Assembly: GCF_009650215.1 (NCBI RefSeq)
Contig: NZ_CP045851.1
Span: 2,135,001 to 2,199,000, forward strand
Direction: 5' to 3'
DNA: 64,000 nt
DNA from: Actinomarinicola tropica
GTDB lineage: Bacteria > Actinomycetota > Acidimicrobiia > Acidimicrobiales > SKKL01
Of the stretch, positions 35,215-43,217 are shown in pieces. The position numbers and the translations under genes are program-made. Every line of letters starts with the position of its first letter. Positions within the stretch are counted from its first letter, which is position 1. The notes below the pieces were generated by a model. That model was not told where the DNA came from. It was given only the letters and a program-made list of their open reading frames with translations, and searched no databases.

Positions 35215-35953
35215 CGCCGACGACCGACCCGATGCCGTAGGTGATGGCGGCGGCGAGCGCGGTGATGAGCACCTGCCGCCCGGCCGCGAACGGCAGCGAC
35301 CGGCCGGAGAAGTAGCCCACCAGCGCGCCGAGCGTGGCGGCGCCGAGGAGCCCGGCGACGATCGAGCCGGCCAGCGCGGCGCCGCCGGAGCCGACGAACC
35401 AGGGCAGCAGCGGCAGGAGGGCGCCCACCGCGAACGCGACGAACGACCAACCCCCGGCGACCCAGGGCGAGCCGAGGTCGTCGGGGTCGATGCCGAGCTC
35501 CTCGCGCGCGTGGACCTCGAGCGCGACCTTCGGGTCGCTCATCACCGCGTCGGCGAGCTCGTGCGCCAGCTCCGAGGTGATGCCGCGCGACTCGTAGATC
35601 TTCACCAGCTCGAGGGTCTCCAGGGCGGGGTTCGCCTGCTGGGCCCGGCGCTCGATCGCCAGCTCCCGCTCGAAGAGCTCCTGCTGCGCCCGCATGGAGA
35701 TGTACTCGCCGGCCGCCATCGAGACCGCGCCGGCGATCAGCCCCGCGATGCCGGCGAGCCGCACGACCGACGCCGATGGGTCGGCGGCGGCCACCCCGAG
35801 GATCAGCGCGGCGTTCGACACCAGGCCGTCGCTGGCACCGAAGACGGCGGCCCGAGGACCGCCCGAGCCGACGCTGCGGTGGTGGTGGTCGTAGTGCGCC
35901 GCGTGGATCACCGCCTCGAGCGGCAGATCCTCGAACGACGGGGTCGATGCCAT
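35204..35953 (-). CDS. VIT1/CCC1-family metal transporter
   Basis: 249 residues with five membrane segments. The first has the family motif FGASDGLVSNAALILG (about 38-53) and the second IAGAVSMAAGEYISM (about 70-85). A cytoplasmic helical, acidic insert (about 88-155, rich in Glu) is the metal-binding region. Such proteins export Fe2+ or Mn2+ from the cytosol. A TACCCT hexamer six bases upstream of the ATG suggests a leaderless mRNA. Confidence 0.92.
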   Translation of the reverse strand: MASTPSFEDLPLEAVIHAAHYDHHHRSVGSGGPRAAVFGASDGLVSNAALILGVAAADPSASVVRLAGIAGLIAGAVSMAAGEYISMRAQQELFERELAIERRAQQANPALETLELVKIYESRGITSELAHELADAVMSDPKVALEVHAREELGIDPDDLGSPWVAGGWSFVAFAVGALLPLLPWFVGSGGAALAGSIVAGLLGAATLGALVGYFSGRSLPFAAGRQVLITALAAAITYGIGSVVGVSV

Positions 35954-35959
35954 GGGTCG

Positions 35960-35965
35960 AGGGTA
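35960..35965 (-). promoter_or_regulatory. Leaderless -10 box (TACCCT) of the VIT gene
   Basis: TACCCT on the minus strand, six bases before the ATG at 35953. Confidence 0.55.
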
Positions 35966-35990
35966 CTGCCGCCGCCGTCGGGGCCCCCGT

Positions 35991-35996
35991 TAGCCT
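35991..35996 (+). promoter_or_regulatory. Leaderless -10 box (TAGCCT) of rlmN
   Basis: TAGCCT six bases before the rlmN GTG at 36003. The 15-base string through the start codon is identical to that of the J-domain gene. Confidence 0.55.
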
Positions 35997-36002
35997 GACC
36001 GC

Positions 36003-37040
36003 GTGCTCCGGCGATACGACGCCTCACACGAGGACATCAGCGACCTGCTCGCCGACCAGCCCGCCTACCGCAGCCGCCAGGTGTGGGACGGGCTCCACCG
36101 GCGACTCGCCGAGCCGTCCGACATGACCGACCTGCCGCTCGCCCTGCGCGAGCGCCTGGCCGACGCGCTGCCCCCGGCCCTGGCGCCGGTGACCGCCTCG
36201 CGCTCCGATGACGGCGCCACCGTCAAGTGGCTGTGGGAGCTCCACGACGGGGCCCGCGTCGAGACGGTGCTCATGCACTACGACGACCGGTCGACCGTGT
36301 GCGTGAGCACGCAAGCCGGCTGCGCGATGGCGTGCAGCTTCTGCGCCACCGGTCAGTCGGGGTTCGAACGCCACATGACCGTCGGCGAGATCGTCGAGCA
36401 GGTCGTCCGGGCCCAGCGCGAGGCGGGCGAGCGGCGCGTCTCCAACGTCGTGTTCATGGGGATGGGCGAACCTCTGGCCAACTACGACGCCACGTGGGCC
36501 GCGGTCGAGCGCCTCCACGGGGCGATGGGGCTGTCCGCCCGCCACCTGACGCTCTCCACCGTCGGCCTCGTGCCCGGCATCCGTCGCCTGGCGACCGAGG
36601 ACCTGCCCGTGAACCTCGCGGTGTCGCTCCACCTGGCGGACGACGCCCGTCGGGACGACCTCGTCCCGATCAACCGCCGGTACCCCCTCGCGGTGCTCGC
36701 CGAGGCCTGCGAGGAGTACCTCCGGGCCAAGGGCCGCCGGCTGTCGTTCGAGTGGGCGCTGATCGACGGCGTGAACGACACCGACCGCGACGCCCGCCAG
36801 CTCGCCGCGTACGCCCTCCCGCTGCGCGCCCACGTGAACCTCATCCCCCTCAACCCCACGCCCGGGTACGCCGTGCGTGGCTCGGCCCCGCAGCAGGTGC
36901 GCTGGTTCCGGGACCGCTTGCGCGAGCTCGGCGTCAACGCCACGGTGCGCCAGAACCGCGGCACCGACATCGACGCCGCCTGCGGTCAGCTGCGCGCCGG
37001 ACACGAGGCGACGCCGGTGGCCTCACCCCGCCGCCGGTAG
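36003..37040 (+). CDS. rlmN: Dual-specificity rRNA/tRNA adenine-C2 methyltransferase RlmN
   Basis: 345 residues, radical SAM. The cluster motif CAMACSFC lies near residues 103-110; GMGEPLANYD follows near 150. The second catalytic Cys is in DIDAACGQL (about 328). It methylates A2503 of 23S rRNA and A37 of some tRNAs. It converges on the nucleotidyltransferase gene with an 18-base overlap. Confidence 0.96.
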   Translation: MLRRYDASHEDISDLLADQPAYRSRQVWDGLHRRLAEPSDMTDLPLALRERLADALPPALAPVTASRSDDGATVKWLWELHDGARVETVLMHYDDRSTVCVSTQAGCAMACSFCATGQSGFERHMTVGEIVEQVVRAQREAGERRVSNVVFMGMGEPLANYDATWAAVERLHGAMGLSARHLTLSTVGLVPGIRRLATEDLPVNLAVSLHLADDARRDDLVPINRRYPLAVLAEACEEYLRAKGRRLSFEWALIDGVNDTDRDARQLAAYALPLRAHVNLIPLNPTPGYAVRGSAPQQVRWFRDRLRELGVNATVRQNRGTDIDAACGQLRAGHEATPVASPRRR

Positions 37041-37793
37041 CGGGCGCACCAGCACGGTCATCTCGGCGCTGGCCCGGATCGCACCCACGAGCGCCTCGCC
37101 GGCGCGCACCGTGGCGCCCGGCCAGACCACGCTGCGGTCGAGGTCGCCGTCGACCGACGCGCCCTCTCCGACGACGCTCCGACCGTCGGAGGCCACCAGG
37201 TTGGCCACGAGGTAGTCCCGAGGCGTCGCGCAGTCGACGAGGCGCCCGCTCCACCCGACCACGTCGAGCCGGCCGGCCGCCGCGGCGTCGCGCCAGCAGA
37301 CCTCGTAGAGCCCCGACGGCTCCGGGCGCAGCCGACGCACCGCCGCCGCCGGCATGACCGAGGCCACGATCCGGCTCCGGGGCCCCAGCTCCGGCGCCCC
37401 CTCGACCACCACCCTGACGCGCTCGCCGTCCCAGCCCTCGAGGATCGACGCGTCGTCGCCCCGGCACCACGTGTCGGCGTTGACGACGACCAGCCCGTCG
37501 TCGCCGAGCCACTCGGCGACGGCGGCGACACCTCCGGCCGTTCCGAGCGCCTCGTGCTCCTCGATCGAGAGGTGGGCGCGCCCGGCGAGGTGCTCCTCCA
37601 TCTGCGCCCGGCCGTGGTGGACGTTGACCGCCACCCGTCCCGGGGCGACGAGCGGCGCCACCCGCTCGAGCGCGAGGTCGACGAGGGGACGACCGTCGAC
37701 CGGGCAGAGCGCCTTCGGGCGGAGGCGGGTGAGCGGGGCGAGACGCGTCCCCGCTCCCGCAGCGAGCACGAGCGCTGCCAGACTGTCAGCCAT
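37023..37793 (-). CDS. Sugar-phosphate nucleotidyltransferase
   Basis: 256 residues. The NTP-binding signature LAAGAGTRLAPLTRLRPKAL is at 11-30, and the metal-binding VVNADTWC near 105. It resembles MurNAc/GlcNAc-1-P uridylyltransferase or mannose-1-P guanylyltransferase; the sugar is uncertain. Its ATG overlaps the start codon of the divergent membrane gene (shared CATG at 37791-37794). Confidence 0.8.
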   Translation of the reverse strand: MADSLAALVLAAGAGTRLAPLTRLRPKALCPVDGRPLVDLALERVAPLVAPGRVAVNVHHGRAQMEEHLAGRAHLSIEEHEALGTAGGVAAVAEWLGDDGLVVVNADTWCRGDDASILEGWDGERVRVVVEGAPELGPRSRIVASVMPAAAVRRLRPEPSGLYEVCWRDAAAAGRLDVVGWSGRLVDCATPRDYLVANLVASDGRSVVGEGASVDGDLDRSVVWPGATVRAGEALVGAIRASAEMTVLVRPLPAAG

Positions 37794-38187
37794 GGAGACC
37801 CGCCGGTGGACGAACCCGCACCAGCCCCAGACCCTTCAGGTGGCGGTGATCCTCCTGTACATCAGCGCGGTGTTCCAGCTCATCTTCCCGTCGTGGCTGT
37901 ACGCGTCGTTCGGCGCACGCCTCGGTGCGGCGGCGCTCGTCAGCCTCCTCGCCGCGGCGGCGATGGGCGCAGGTGCCTTCGGCATCGCCAACGACCGCAA
38001 GTGGGGCTACAACCTCGCCGTGGCGGTGACCGGTGTCGGCGTGTTCGAGCTGCTCATCCAGCTGTCGGGCGACCTCTCGAGGATCGTCAGCCCCTCGTTC
38101 CTGCTGCTCGCGCTGTTCCCGGTGGCGCGCTTCGCCCTGCTCGTGCACCCGATGAGCCGGCAGCACCAGCGCATCTGGTTCCAGTAG
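37792..38187 (+). CDS. Four-helix membrane protein, unknown function
   Basis: 131 residues with four hydrophobic segments, about 17-35, 43-66, 72-90 and 97-117. The short basic ends are cytoplasmic. No known motif. The ATG at 37792 overlaps the divergent nucleotidyltransferase ATG, so both transcripts must start inside the neighbouring reading frame. The following acyl-CoA synthetase gene begins 57 bases on, with its own promoter. Confidence 0.7.
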   Translation: METRRWTNPHQPQTLQVAVILLYISAVFQLIFPSWLYASFGARLGAAALVSLLAAAAMGAGAFGIANDRKWGYNLAVAVTGVGVFELLIQLSGDLSRIVSPSFLLLALFPVARFALLVHPMSRQHQRIWFQ

Positions 38188-38231
38188 CCCGCACCCCATC
38201 CCGGCATGATCGCACCCGTGCGGGCCGGGAC

Positions 38232-38237
38232 TACCGT
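38232..38237 (+). promoter_or_regulatory. Leaderless -10 box (TACCGT) of the acyl-CoA synthetase
   Basis: TACCGT seven bases before the GTG at 38245. It selects this start over the ATG at 38206. Confidence 0.55.
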
Positions 38238-38244
38238 CGCCGCC

Positions 38245-39840
38245 GTGACCTTCCACCTGGCGGACCTCTTCGAGCGCGTGGCCCGTGCCGTGCCGGCGCG
38301 CGAGGCGGTCGTCTGGGGTGAGCAGCGGCTGACCTACGCGGAGCTCGATCGCCGAGCCGATCGGGTCGCCGCCGCCCTCGCCGAGGCCGAGGTCCACCCG
38401 GGCGACATGGTCGCCGTCGGCCTGCGCAACCGCCCCGAGCACCTCGAGGTGCTGCTGGGTGCGCTCAAGGCCGGCGCCGTCCCCGTCAACCTCAACCACC
38501 GCTACCGGCGGGCGGAGCTCGAGCACCTCCTCGCCGACAGCGGCGCGTCGCTGGTGGTGCACGAACCCGAGATGGCCGCGCTCGTCGCCGACGCCACCGC
38601 CGTGCTGCCCACGCTGCGCCGGGCGATCGCCGTCGGTCCGCCGTACGAGGCGTGGCTCGCCGCCACCGGTGGCGGACCGCCGCAGGTCGCTCGCAGCGGG
38701 GACGACCTGTACGTGCTCTACACCGGCGGCACGACGGGGCGCCCGAAGGGCGTGGTGTGGCGACACGAGGACGTGTTCTTCGCCGCGATGGGCGGCGGCA
38801 TCCGCGGCGGGGAGCCGATCGCCCGCCCCGACGACATCGTGGGGTCCCTCGCCGAGGTGCCCCACCGGGCGCTCGCCGCCTCGCCGCTCACCCACGGCAC
38901 CGCGCAGTGGTTCGCGTTCCTGACCCTCTTCGCGGGCGGCACCGTCGTGCTCTCGCCCGACCCCACGCTCGAACCGGTGAAGCTGCTCGATCTCGTCGAG
39001 TCCGAGTCGGTGAGCTACGTCGGCCTCGTCGGCGACGCCATCGCCGTGCCGATCGCCGACGCCCTGGCCGCCCACCCCGACCGGTGGGAGCTCGACACCC
39101 TCACGCTCCTCCTCTCCGGAGGCGCCCCGTTGTCCGCGCCCACCCGCCGACGGCTGCTCGAGCTGCTCCCCTGGGTCGTCGTGGTCGACAGCTACGGGAC
39201 GTCGGAGACCGGCGGACAGGCGTCGGCCGTCCACGCCGCCGGCATGGCCGAGCCGGCGGGGCGTCCGGTGTTCGAGCCCCGGGTCGAGACCGCCGTGCTC
39301 GGCCCGGATCTGCGTCCGGTGGAACCGGGTCGAGGCATCGTCGGCCGGGTCGCCCGCCGGGGGCACATCCCCCTCGGCTACCACCGCGATCCGGCGGCGA
39401 CTGCGGCCACCTTCCCCGTCGTCGACGGCGTGCGCTGGGCGCTCACGGGTGACCAGGCGACCGTCGACGAGCGTGGGCGCATCGTGCTGCTCGGACGCGG
39501 CGCCTCGACCATCAACTCGGGTGGCGAGAAGATCCACCCCGAGGAGGTCGAGGCGGCGCTGCGGGAACACCCCTCGGTGTACGACGCGGTCGTCGTCGGC
39601 GTCCCCGACGAGCGGTGGGGCGAGCGTGTCACCGCCGTCGTCTCGACCCGCTTCGGACCCGAGGTCGGCGCCCACGACCTGGCCGACGAGCTGGCCGAGC
39701 ACTGCCGAAGCCGGCTCGCCGACTTCAAGGCCCCGCGGTCGGTCGTCATCGTCGACGCCGTACCCCGCCTGGACTCCGGCAAGTCCGACCGCTCCCGAGC
39801 GCGGGAGCTGGCCGTGCGGGCCGCCGGGGTGGGTCGGTAG
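38245..39840 (+). CDS. Fatty-acyl-CoA synthetase (AMP-forming)
   Basis: 531 residues, ANL superfamily. P-loop YTGGTTGRPKG is near residues 160-170, motif SYGTSETGG near 317, ALTGDQATVDERGRIVLLGR near 395-415 and the C-terminal Lys in RLDSGKSDRSR near 513. It activates a carboxylic acid, probably a fatty acid, to its CoA ester. The next gene, on the opposite strand, is an acyl-CoA dehydrogenase, which fits a beta-oxidation context. Confidence 0.9.
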   Translation: MTFHLADLFERVARAVPAREAVVWGEQRLTYAELDRRADRVAAALAEAEVHPGDMVAVGLRNRPEHLEVLLGALKAGAVPVNLNHRYRRAELEHLLADSGASLVVHEPEMAALVADATAVLPTLRRAIAVGPPYEAWLAATGGGPPQVARSGDDLYVLYTGGTTGRPKGVVWRHEDVFFAAMGGGIRGGEPIARPDDIVGSLAEVPHRALAASPLTHGTAQWFAFLTLFAGGTVVLSPDPTLEPVKLLDLVESESVSYVGLVGDAIAVPIADALAAHPDRWELDTLTLLLSGGAPLSAPTRRRLLELLPWVVVVDSYGTSETGGQASAVHAAGMAEPAGRPVFEPRVETAVLGPDLRPVEPGRGIVGRVARRGHIPLGYHRDPAATAATFPVVDGVRWALTGDQATVDERGRIVLLGRGASTINSGGEKIHPEEVEAALREHPSVYDAVVVGVPDERWGERVTAVVSTRFGPEVGAHDLADELAEHCRSRLADFKAPRSVVIVDAVPRLDSGKSDRSRARELAVRAAGVGR

Positions 39841-39864
39841 ACGCCCCGACGGCCCGTTCGGACC

Positions 39865-41091
39865 TCAGATCGGCAGGCGGCCGGTGGCGGCGTTGACGCT
39901 GCCGGTGTCCTTGTAGGCGGCGAGGGTCCGCTCGGCGATCCGCATCTGGTGGATCTCGTCGGCGCCGTCGGCGAAGCGGCTCCAGCGGGCCTGCGTGAGC
40001 ATGCCGGCGAGGGGCGTGTCGGTGGAGTAGCCGAGCGCGCCGTGGACCTGGATCGCCCGGTCGATGATGTTCCAGAGGGCGTTGGCGACGTGGTGCTTGG
40101 CCATCGACACCTCGGACTTGAAGTCGGCGCCCTTGTCGATCAGGTAGGCGGCGTGCAGCACCATCAGCTTCGCCTGGTAGAGCTCCATGGTGGAGTCGGC
40201 GATCTTCCACTGGATGCCCTGCTTCTCGGCGAGGAGCGAGCCGTGGGAGTACCGGTTGAGGGCCCGTTCGCACATCATCTCGAGCGCCGTCTCGGCCTGG
40301 CCGATCCAGCGCATGCAGTGCGCGAGGCGGGCCGGACCGAGCCGGGCCTGGCCGAGGAGGTGGCCCTGGCCGCGACCGCCGAGCATCTTCGAGCCGTGGA
40401 CCCGCATGTCGGTGATGCGGATCTCGCAGTGGTTGTGGGAGCCCGACATCGTCTCGACGTCACGCACGATCTCCCAGCCGGGGGTGTCGGTGTCGACGAG
40501 GAACGCCGAGTTCGCCGCCTGGGGGAGATCGGGGTCCTCCTCGGTGCGGGCGATGAGGATCGCGAACTTGGCGCCGCGTGCACCGGAGATGAACCACTTG
40601 TGGCCGTTGATGACCCACTCGTCGCCGTCCTGGTAGGCGTGGGTCTTGATGAGCGTCGGGTCGGAGCCGGCGACCTCGGGCTCGGTCATCGCGAAGCAGG
40701 AGCGGACGCGGCCCTCGCACAGCGGGCGGAGGTAGTCCTCCTTCTGCTCGTCGGTGCCCCAGTGGAGGAGGGTGTGCATGTTGCCCTCGTCAGGAGCCTG
40801 GGCGTTGAGCGCGAACGGGCCCATCGGCGTCTTGGCCGCCTCGGCGGAGATGGCCGCCATCGTCACGTGCCCGAGGCCCATGCCGCCCCACTCCTCCGGC
40901 ATGTGCGGCAGCCAGAGGCCGGCGTCCTTCGCAGCCTGGCGCATCTCGATGATCGCCGGGATCCACTTCGAGCGGTCCCAGCCCTCCCGTTCCGCCGTCT
41001 CGCTGACCGGGGCGACCTGGGTCGCCATGAACTCCTTGACGCGATCGAGGATCGCGACGTGCTCGGGGTCGAAGCTGAAGTCGATTGCCAT
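39865..41091 (-). CDS. Acyl-CoA dehydrogenase
   Basis: 408 residues. FAMTEPEVAGSDPTLI (about 135) and KWFISGARGAKFAI (about 168) are the FAD and substrate signatures. The region after LNRYSHGSLL lacks the Glu of classical medium-chain enzymes, as in the FadE-like ACAD11 type. It inserts the alpha-beta double bond. Start is the ATG at 41091, six bases after GACACT. Converges on the synthetase gene. Confidence 0.92.
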   Translation of the reverse strand: MAIDFSFDPEHVAILDRVKEFMATQVAPVSETAEREGWDRSKWIPAIIEMRQAAKDAGLWLPHMPEEWGGMGLGHVTMAAISAEAAKTPMGPFALNAQAPDEGNMHTLLHWGTDEQKEDYLRPLCEGRVRSCFAMTEPEVAGSDPTLIKTHAYQDGDEWVINGHKWFISGARGAKFAILIARTEEDPDLPQAANSAFLVDTDTPGWEIVRDVETMSGSHNHCEIRITDMRVHGSKMLGGRGQGHLLGQARLGPARLAHCMRWIGQAETALEMMCERALNRYSHGSLLAEKQGIQWKIADSTMELYQAKLMVLHAAYLIDKGADFKSEVSMAKHHVANALWNIIDRAIQVHGALGYSTDTPLAGMLTQARWSRFADGADEIHQMRIAERTLAAYKDTGSVNAATGRLPI

Positions 41092-41148
41092 CGGGCCAGT
41101 GTCGTCCAACTTGACCGGACGGTCCACTTGTCCGGGCCCGGGCGCGCA

Positions 41149-41211
41149 CCGGGCGGCCGCACCGCGAGGTGCGCACCGCCCGGCACGAGGCCCCTACTCC
41201 AGGGGTGCCGG
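41149..41211. other. Two overlapping, mutually exclusive hairpins in the fadE-menG divergent region
   Basis: Hairpin A: 41149-41156 pairs with 41176-41183, enclosing a second stem 41158-41163/41168-41173 with a GCGA loop. Hairpin B: 41180-41186 pairs with 41205-41211, enclosing CCCT/AGGG. They share 41180-41183, so only one can form. Both neighbouring genes diverge from this region and have their own -10-like hexamers nearer the genes, so this is not an ordinary terminator. Confidence 0.45.
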
Positions 41212-41265
41212 CGATCCCCCAGACCGCACGGCAGCGCCGGGACCCTAGCGGTCGGCCGGGGCCCG

Positions 41266-41271
41266 TACCAT
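41266..41271 (+). promoter_or_regulatory. Leaderless -10 box (TACCAT) of menG
   Basis: TACCAT seven bases before the menG GTG at 41279. Confidence 0.55.
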
Positions 41272-41278
41272 CGCGACC

Positions 41279-41977
41279 GTGACCGACCAGCCCAGCGCCC
41301 TCCCCCAGGGCGAGGAGAAGGTGGCGGCGGTGCGCTCGATGTTCGACGCCATCGCCCCCCGCTACGACCTCGTCAACCGGATCATGACCTTCGGACTGGA
41401 CGTGCGCTGGCGCCGGCGCGCGCTGCGCGACCTGGCGCTCCCGAGCGGATCTCGGGTGCTGGACCTCGCCGCGGGCACCGGCGACTTCTGCCGCGAGCTC
41501 GAGGCGGCGGGCATGCGCCCGATCGGCGTCGACCTGTCGTTCGGGATGCTCGCCAACGCCCGCACCGGCGCGCCGCTGGTGCAGGCGGACATCCTCCGGC
41601 TCCCCGTGCCCGACGCCTCCGTCGACGGGGTCACCTGCGGGTTCGCGCTCCGCAACCTCGTCGACCTGCCGCCCTTCTTCGCCGAGCTGGCCCGGGTCGT
41701 GCGGCCCGGCGGCCGCATCGCGCTGCTCGACGTGGGCGAGCCGTCCCACCCCGTGGTGCGGTTCGGCCACGGCATCTACTTCGGCAAGGTCGTGCCCCTG
41801 ATCGGCGGTGCGCTCTCCGATCCCGCTGCTTACCGCTACCTGCCGAAGTCGGTCGCCTACCTGCCGGAACCCGCCGAGCTGGTGGCCGGCCTCCGGCGGT
41901 CGGGCTTCGCCGATGCCGGCCGCACGCTGCTGTGGCCCGGCGCGGCGCAGCTGCTCGTCGGGTCGCGAGATGGCTGA
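41279..41977 (+). CDS. menG: Demethylmenaquinone methyltransferase
   Basis: 232 residues, UbiE/MenG family. MFDAIAPRYDLVNRIMTFG (about 21-39) is the family start; SAM motif VLDLAAGTGDF is near 60; GVDLSFGML follows near 80; FALRNL and RVVRPGGRIALLD are near 122-146. It methylates demethylmenaquinone, the last step of menaquinone synthesis. Overlaps menF by eight bases. Confidence 0.93.
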   Translation: MTDQPSALPQGEEKVAAVRSMFDAIAPRYDLVNRIMTFGLDVRWRRRALRDLALPSGSRVLDLAAGTGDFCRELEAAGMRPIGVDLSFGMLANARTGAPLVQADILRLPVPDASVDGVTCGFALRNLVDLPPFFAELARVVRPGGRIALLDVGEPSHPVVRFGHGIYFGKVVPLIGGALSDPAAYRYLPKSVAYLPEPAELVAGLRRSGFADAGRTLLWPGAAQLLVGSRDG

Positions 41978-43217
41978 GCGCCCCTACGTCGCCCGCACGC
42001 GGCGCCTCGACCGCGACGTCGACCTGGTGGCGTTCGCCGGAGGCGACGGCCACCTCTTCGAGCGGGAGGGCCTGGGGCTCGCCGGTCGAGGCGAGCTGCT
42101 GCGCATCGACGTGCCCCCGCTCGACCCGGCCGCCGCGGCCGCCGCCACATCGGACGCGTTCGACCGGTTCGAGGTCGACGACGAGGTGGGCTCGCCCGGG
42201 TGCGGGCCGGTGGCGTTCGGCGCGTTCCCGTTCGATCCCGCCGAGCCACGGACCCTCGTCGTGCCGCGTGTGGTCGTCGGCCGGGCCGAGGACGGCACCC
42301 GTTGGATCACCACCACGGCACGGCGCGACGAGCCCGCGCCCGACCCGTCGACCGTCGGGCTCGACCTCGTCCCGCCCGCCGAGTCCGAGGTCGACCCCGG
42401 CGCGATCGTCGTGCGCGCCGCCCGGCCGGCCGCCGACTGGTGCGCGGCTCTCGCCGACGGGCGCGACCGGCTGCGGGACGGGGAGCTGACGAAGTTCGTG
42501 TTCGCGCGGGAGGTCGTCGTCGAGACCGAGCGGCCGCTCCCCCGCTCGGCGATCCTCCGACGGCTCCGCGCCGGCTACCCCAGCTGCTACATCACCTCGG
42601 TCGGCGCGATGGTCGGCGCCTCCCCCGAGCTGCTCCTGTCCCGCCGGGGCGACGTCGTCCGCTCCCGTCCGATGGCGGGCACCGCCCCTCGCAGCCCCGA
42701 CCCCGCCGTCGACGCCCGCCTCGCGGCCGGCCTGCTCGCGTCGAGCAAGGACCGCCACGAGCACCAGATCGTCATCGACATGATCCACGACGCGCTGCTC
42801 CCCTGGTGCTCGTACCTCGACGCCGAGCCCGAGCCGTCCGTGCTCGGCATGGCCAACGTGCAGCACCTCGCGACCTACCTCGAGGGACGGCTGTCGGCCC
42901 CCGCGGCGTCGGCCGTCGAGCTGGTCACCGCGCTCCACCCGACACCGGCCATCTGCGGCACCCCCACCGACCGGGCGCTCGAGGTCATCCGCGAGCTCGA
43001 GGGGCTCGAGCGCGGCGCCTACGCCGGTCCGGTCGGTTGGCTCGACGCCGAGGGCAACGGCGACTGGGCGGTCGGCATCCGCTCGGCGGAGCTCGTCGGC
43101 ACCCGCGCCCGGGTCTTCGCCGGGGTCGGTGTGGTCGCCGACTCCGATCCCGAGGCCGAGCTCGCCGAGACGCGCAGCAAGCTGCAGGCGATGCTCTCGG
43201 CCCTCCTGCGCCCCTAG
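41970..43217 (+). CDS. menF: Isochorismate synthase
   Basis: 415 residues, chorismate-binding fold. Conserved KFVFAREV, VGASPELLLSRRGD, RPMAGTAPR, SSKDRHEHQIVID, LHPTPAICGTPT, and the final VFAGVGVVADSDPE match MenF/EntC. It isomerises chorismate to isochorismate. The window context (menG, menD) supports menaquinone over siderophore synthesis. The stop overlaps the convergent menD end by four bases. Confidence 0.92.
   Translation: MAERPYVARTRRLDRDVDLVAFAGGDGHLFEREGLGLAGRGELLRIDVPPLDPAAAAAATSDAFDRFEVDDEVGSPGCGPVAFGAFPFDPAEPRTLVVPRVVVGRAEDGTRWITTTARRDEPAPDPSTVGLDLVPPAESEVDPGAIVVRAARPAADWCAALADGRDRLRDGELTKFVFAREVVVETERPLPRSAILRRLRAGYPSCYITSVGAMVGASPELLLSRRGDVVRSRPMAGTAPRSPDPAVDARLAAGLLASSKDRHEHQIVIDMIHDALLPWCSYLDAEPEPSVLGMANVQHLATYLEGRLSAPAASAVELVTALHPTPAICGTPTDRALEVIRELEGLERGAYAGPVGWLDAEGNGDWAVGIRSAELVGTRARVFAGVGVVADSDPEAELAETRSKLQAMLSALLRP

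Noticed and set aside
39949-42489. An 846-codon open frame on the plus strand
   Set aside because: Crosses the acyl-CoA dehydrogenase in antisense and menG/menF out of frame; no domain visible.
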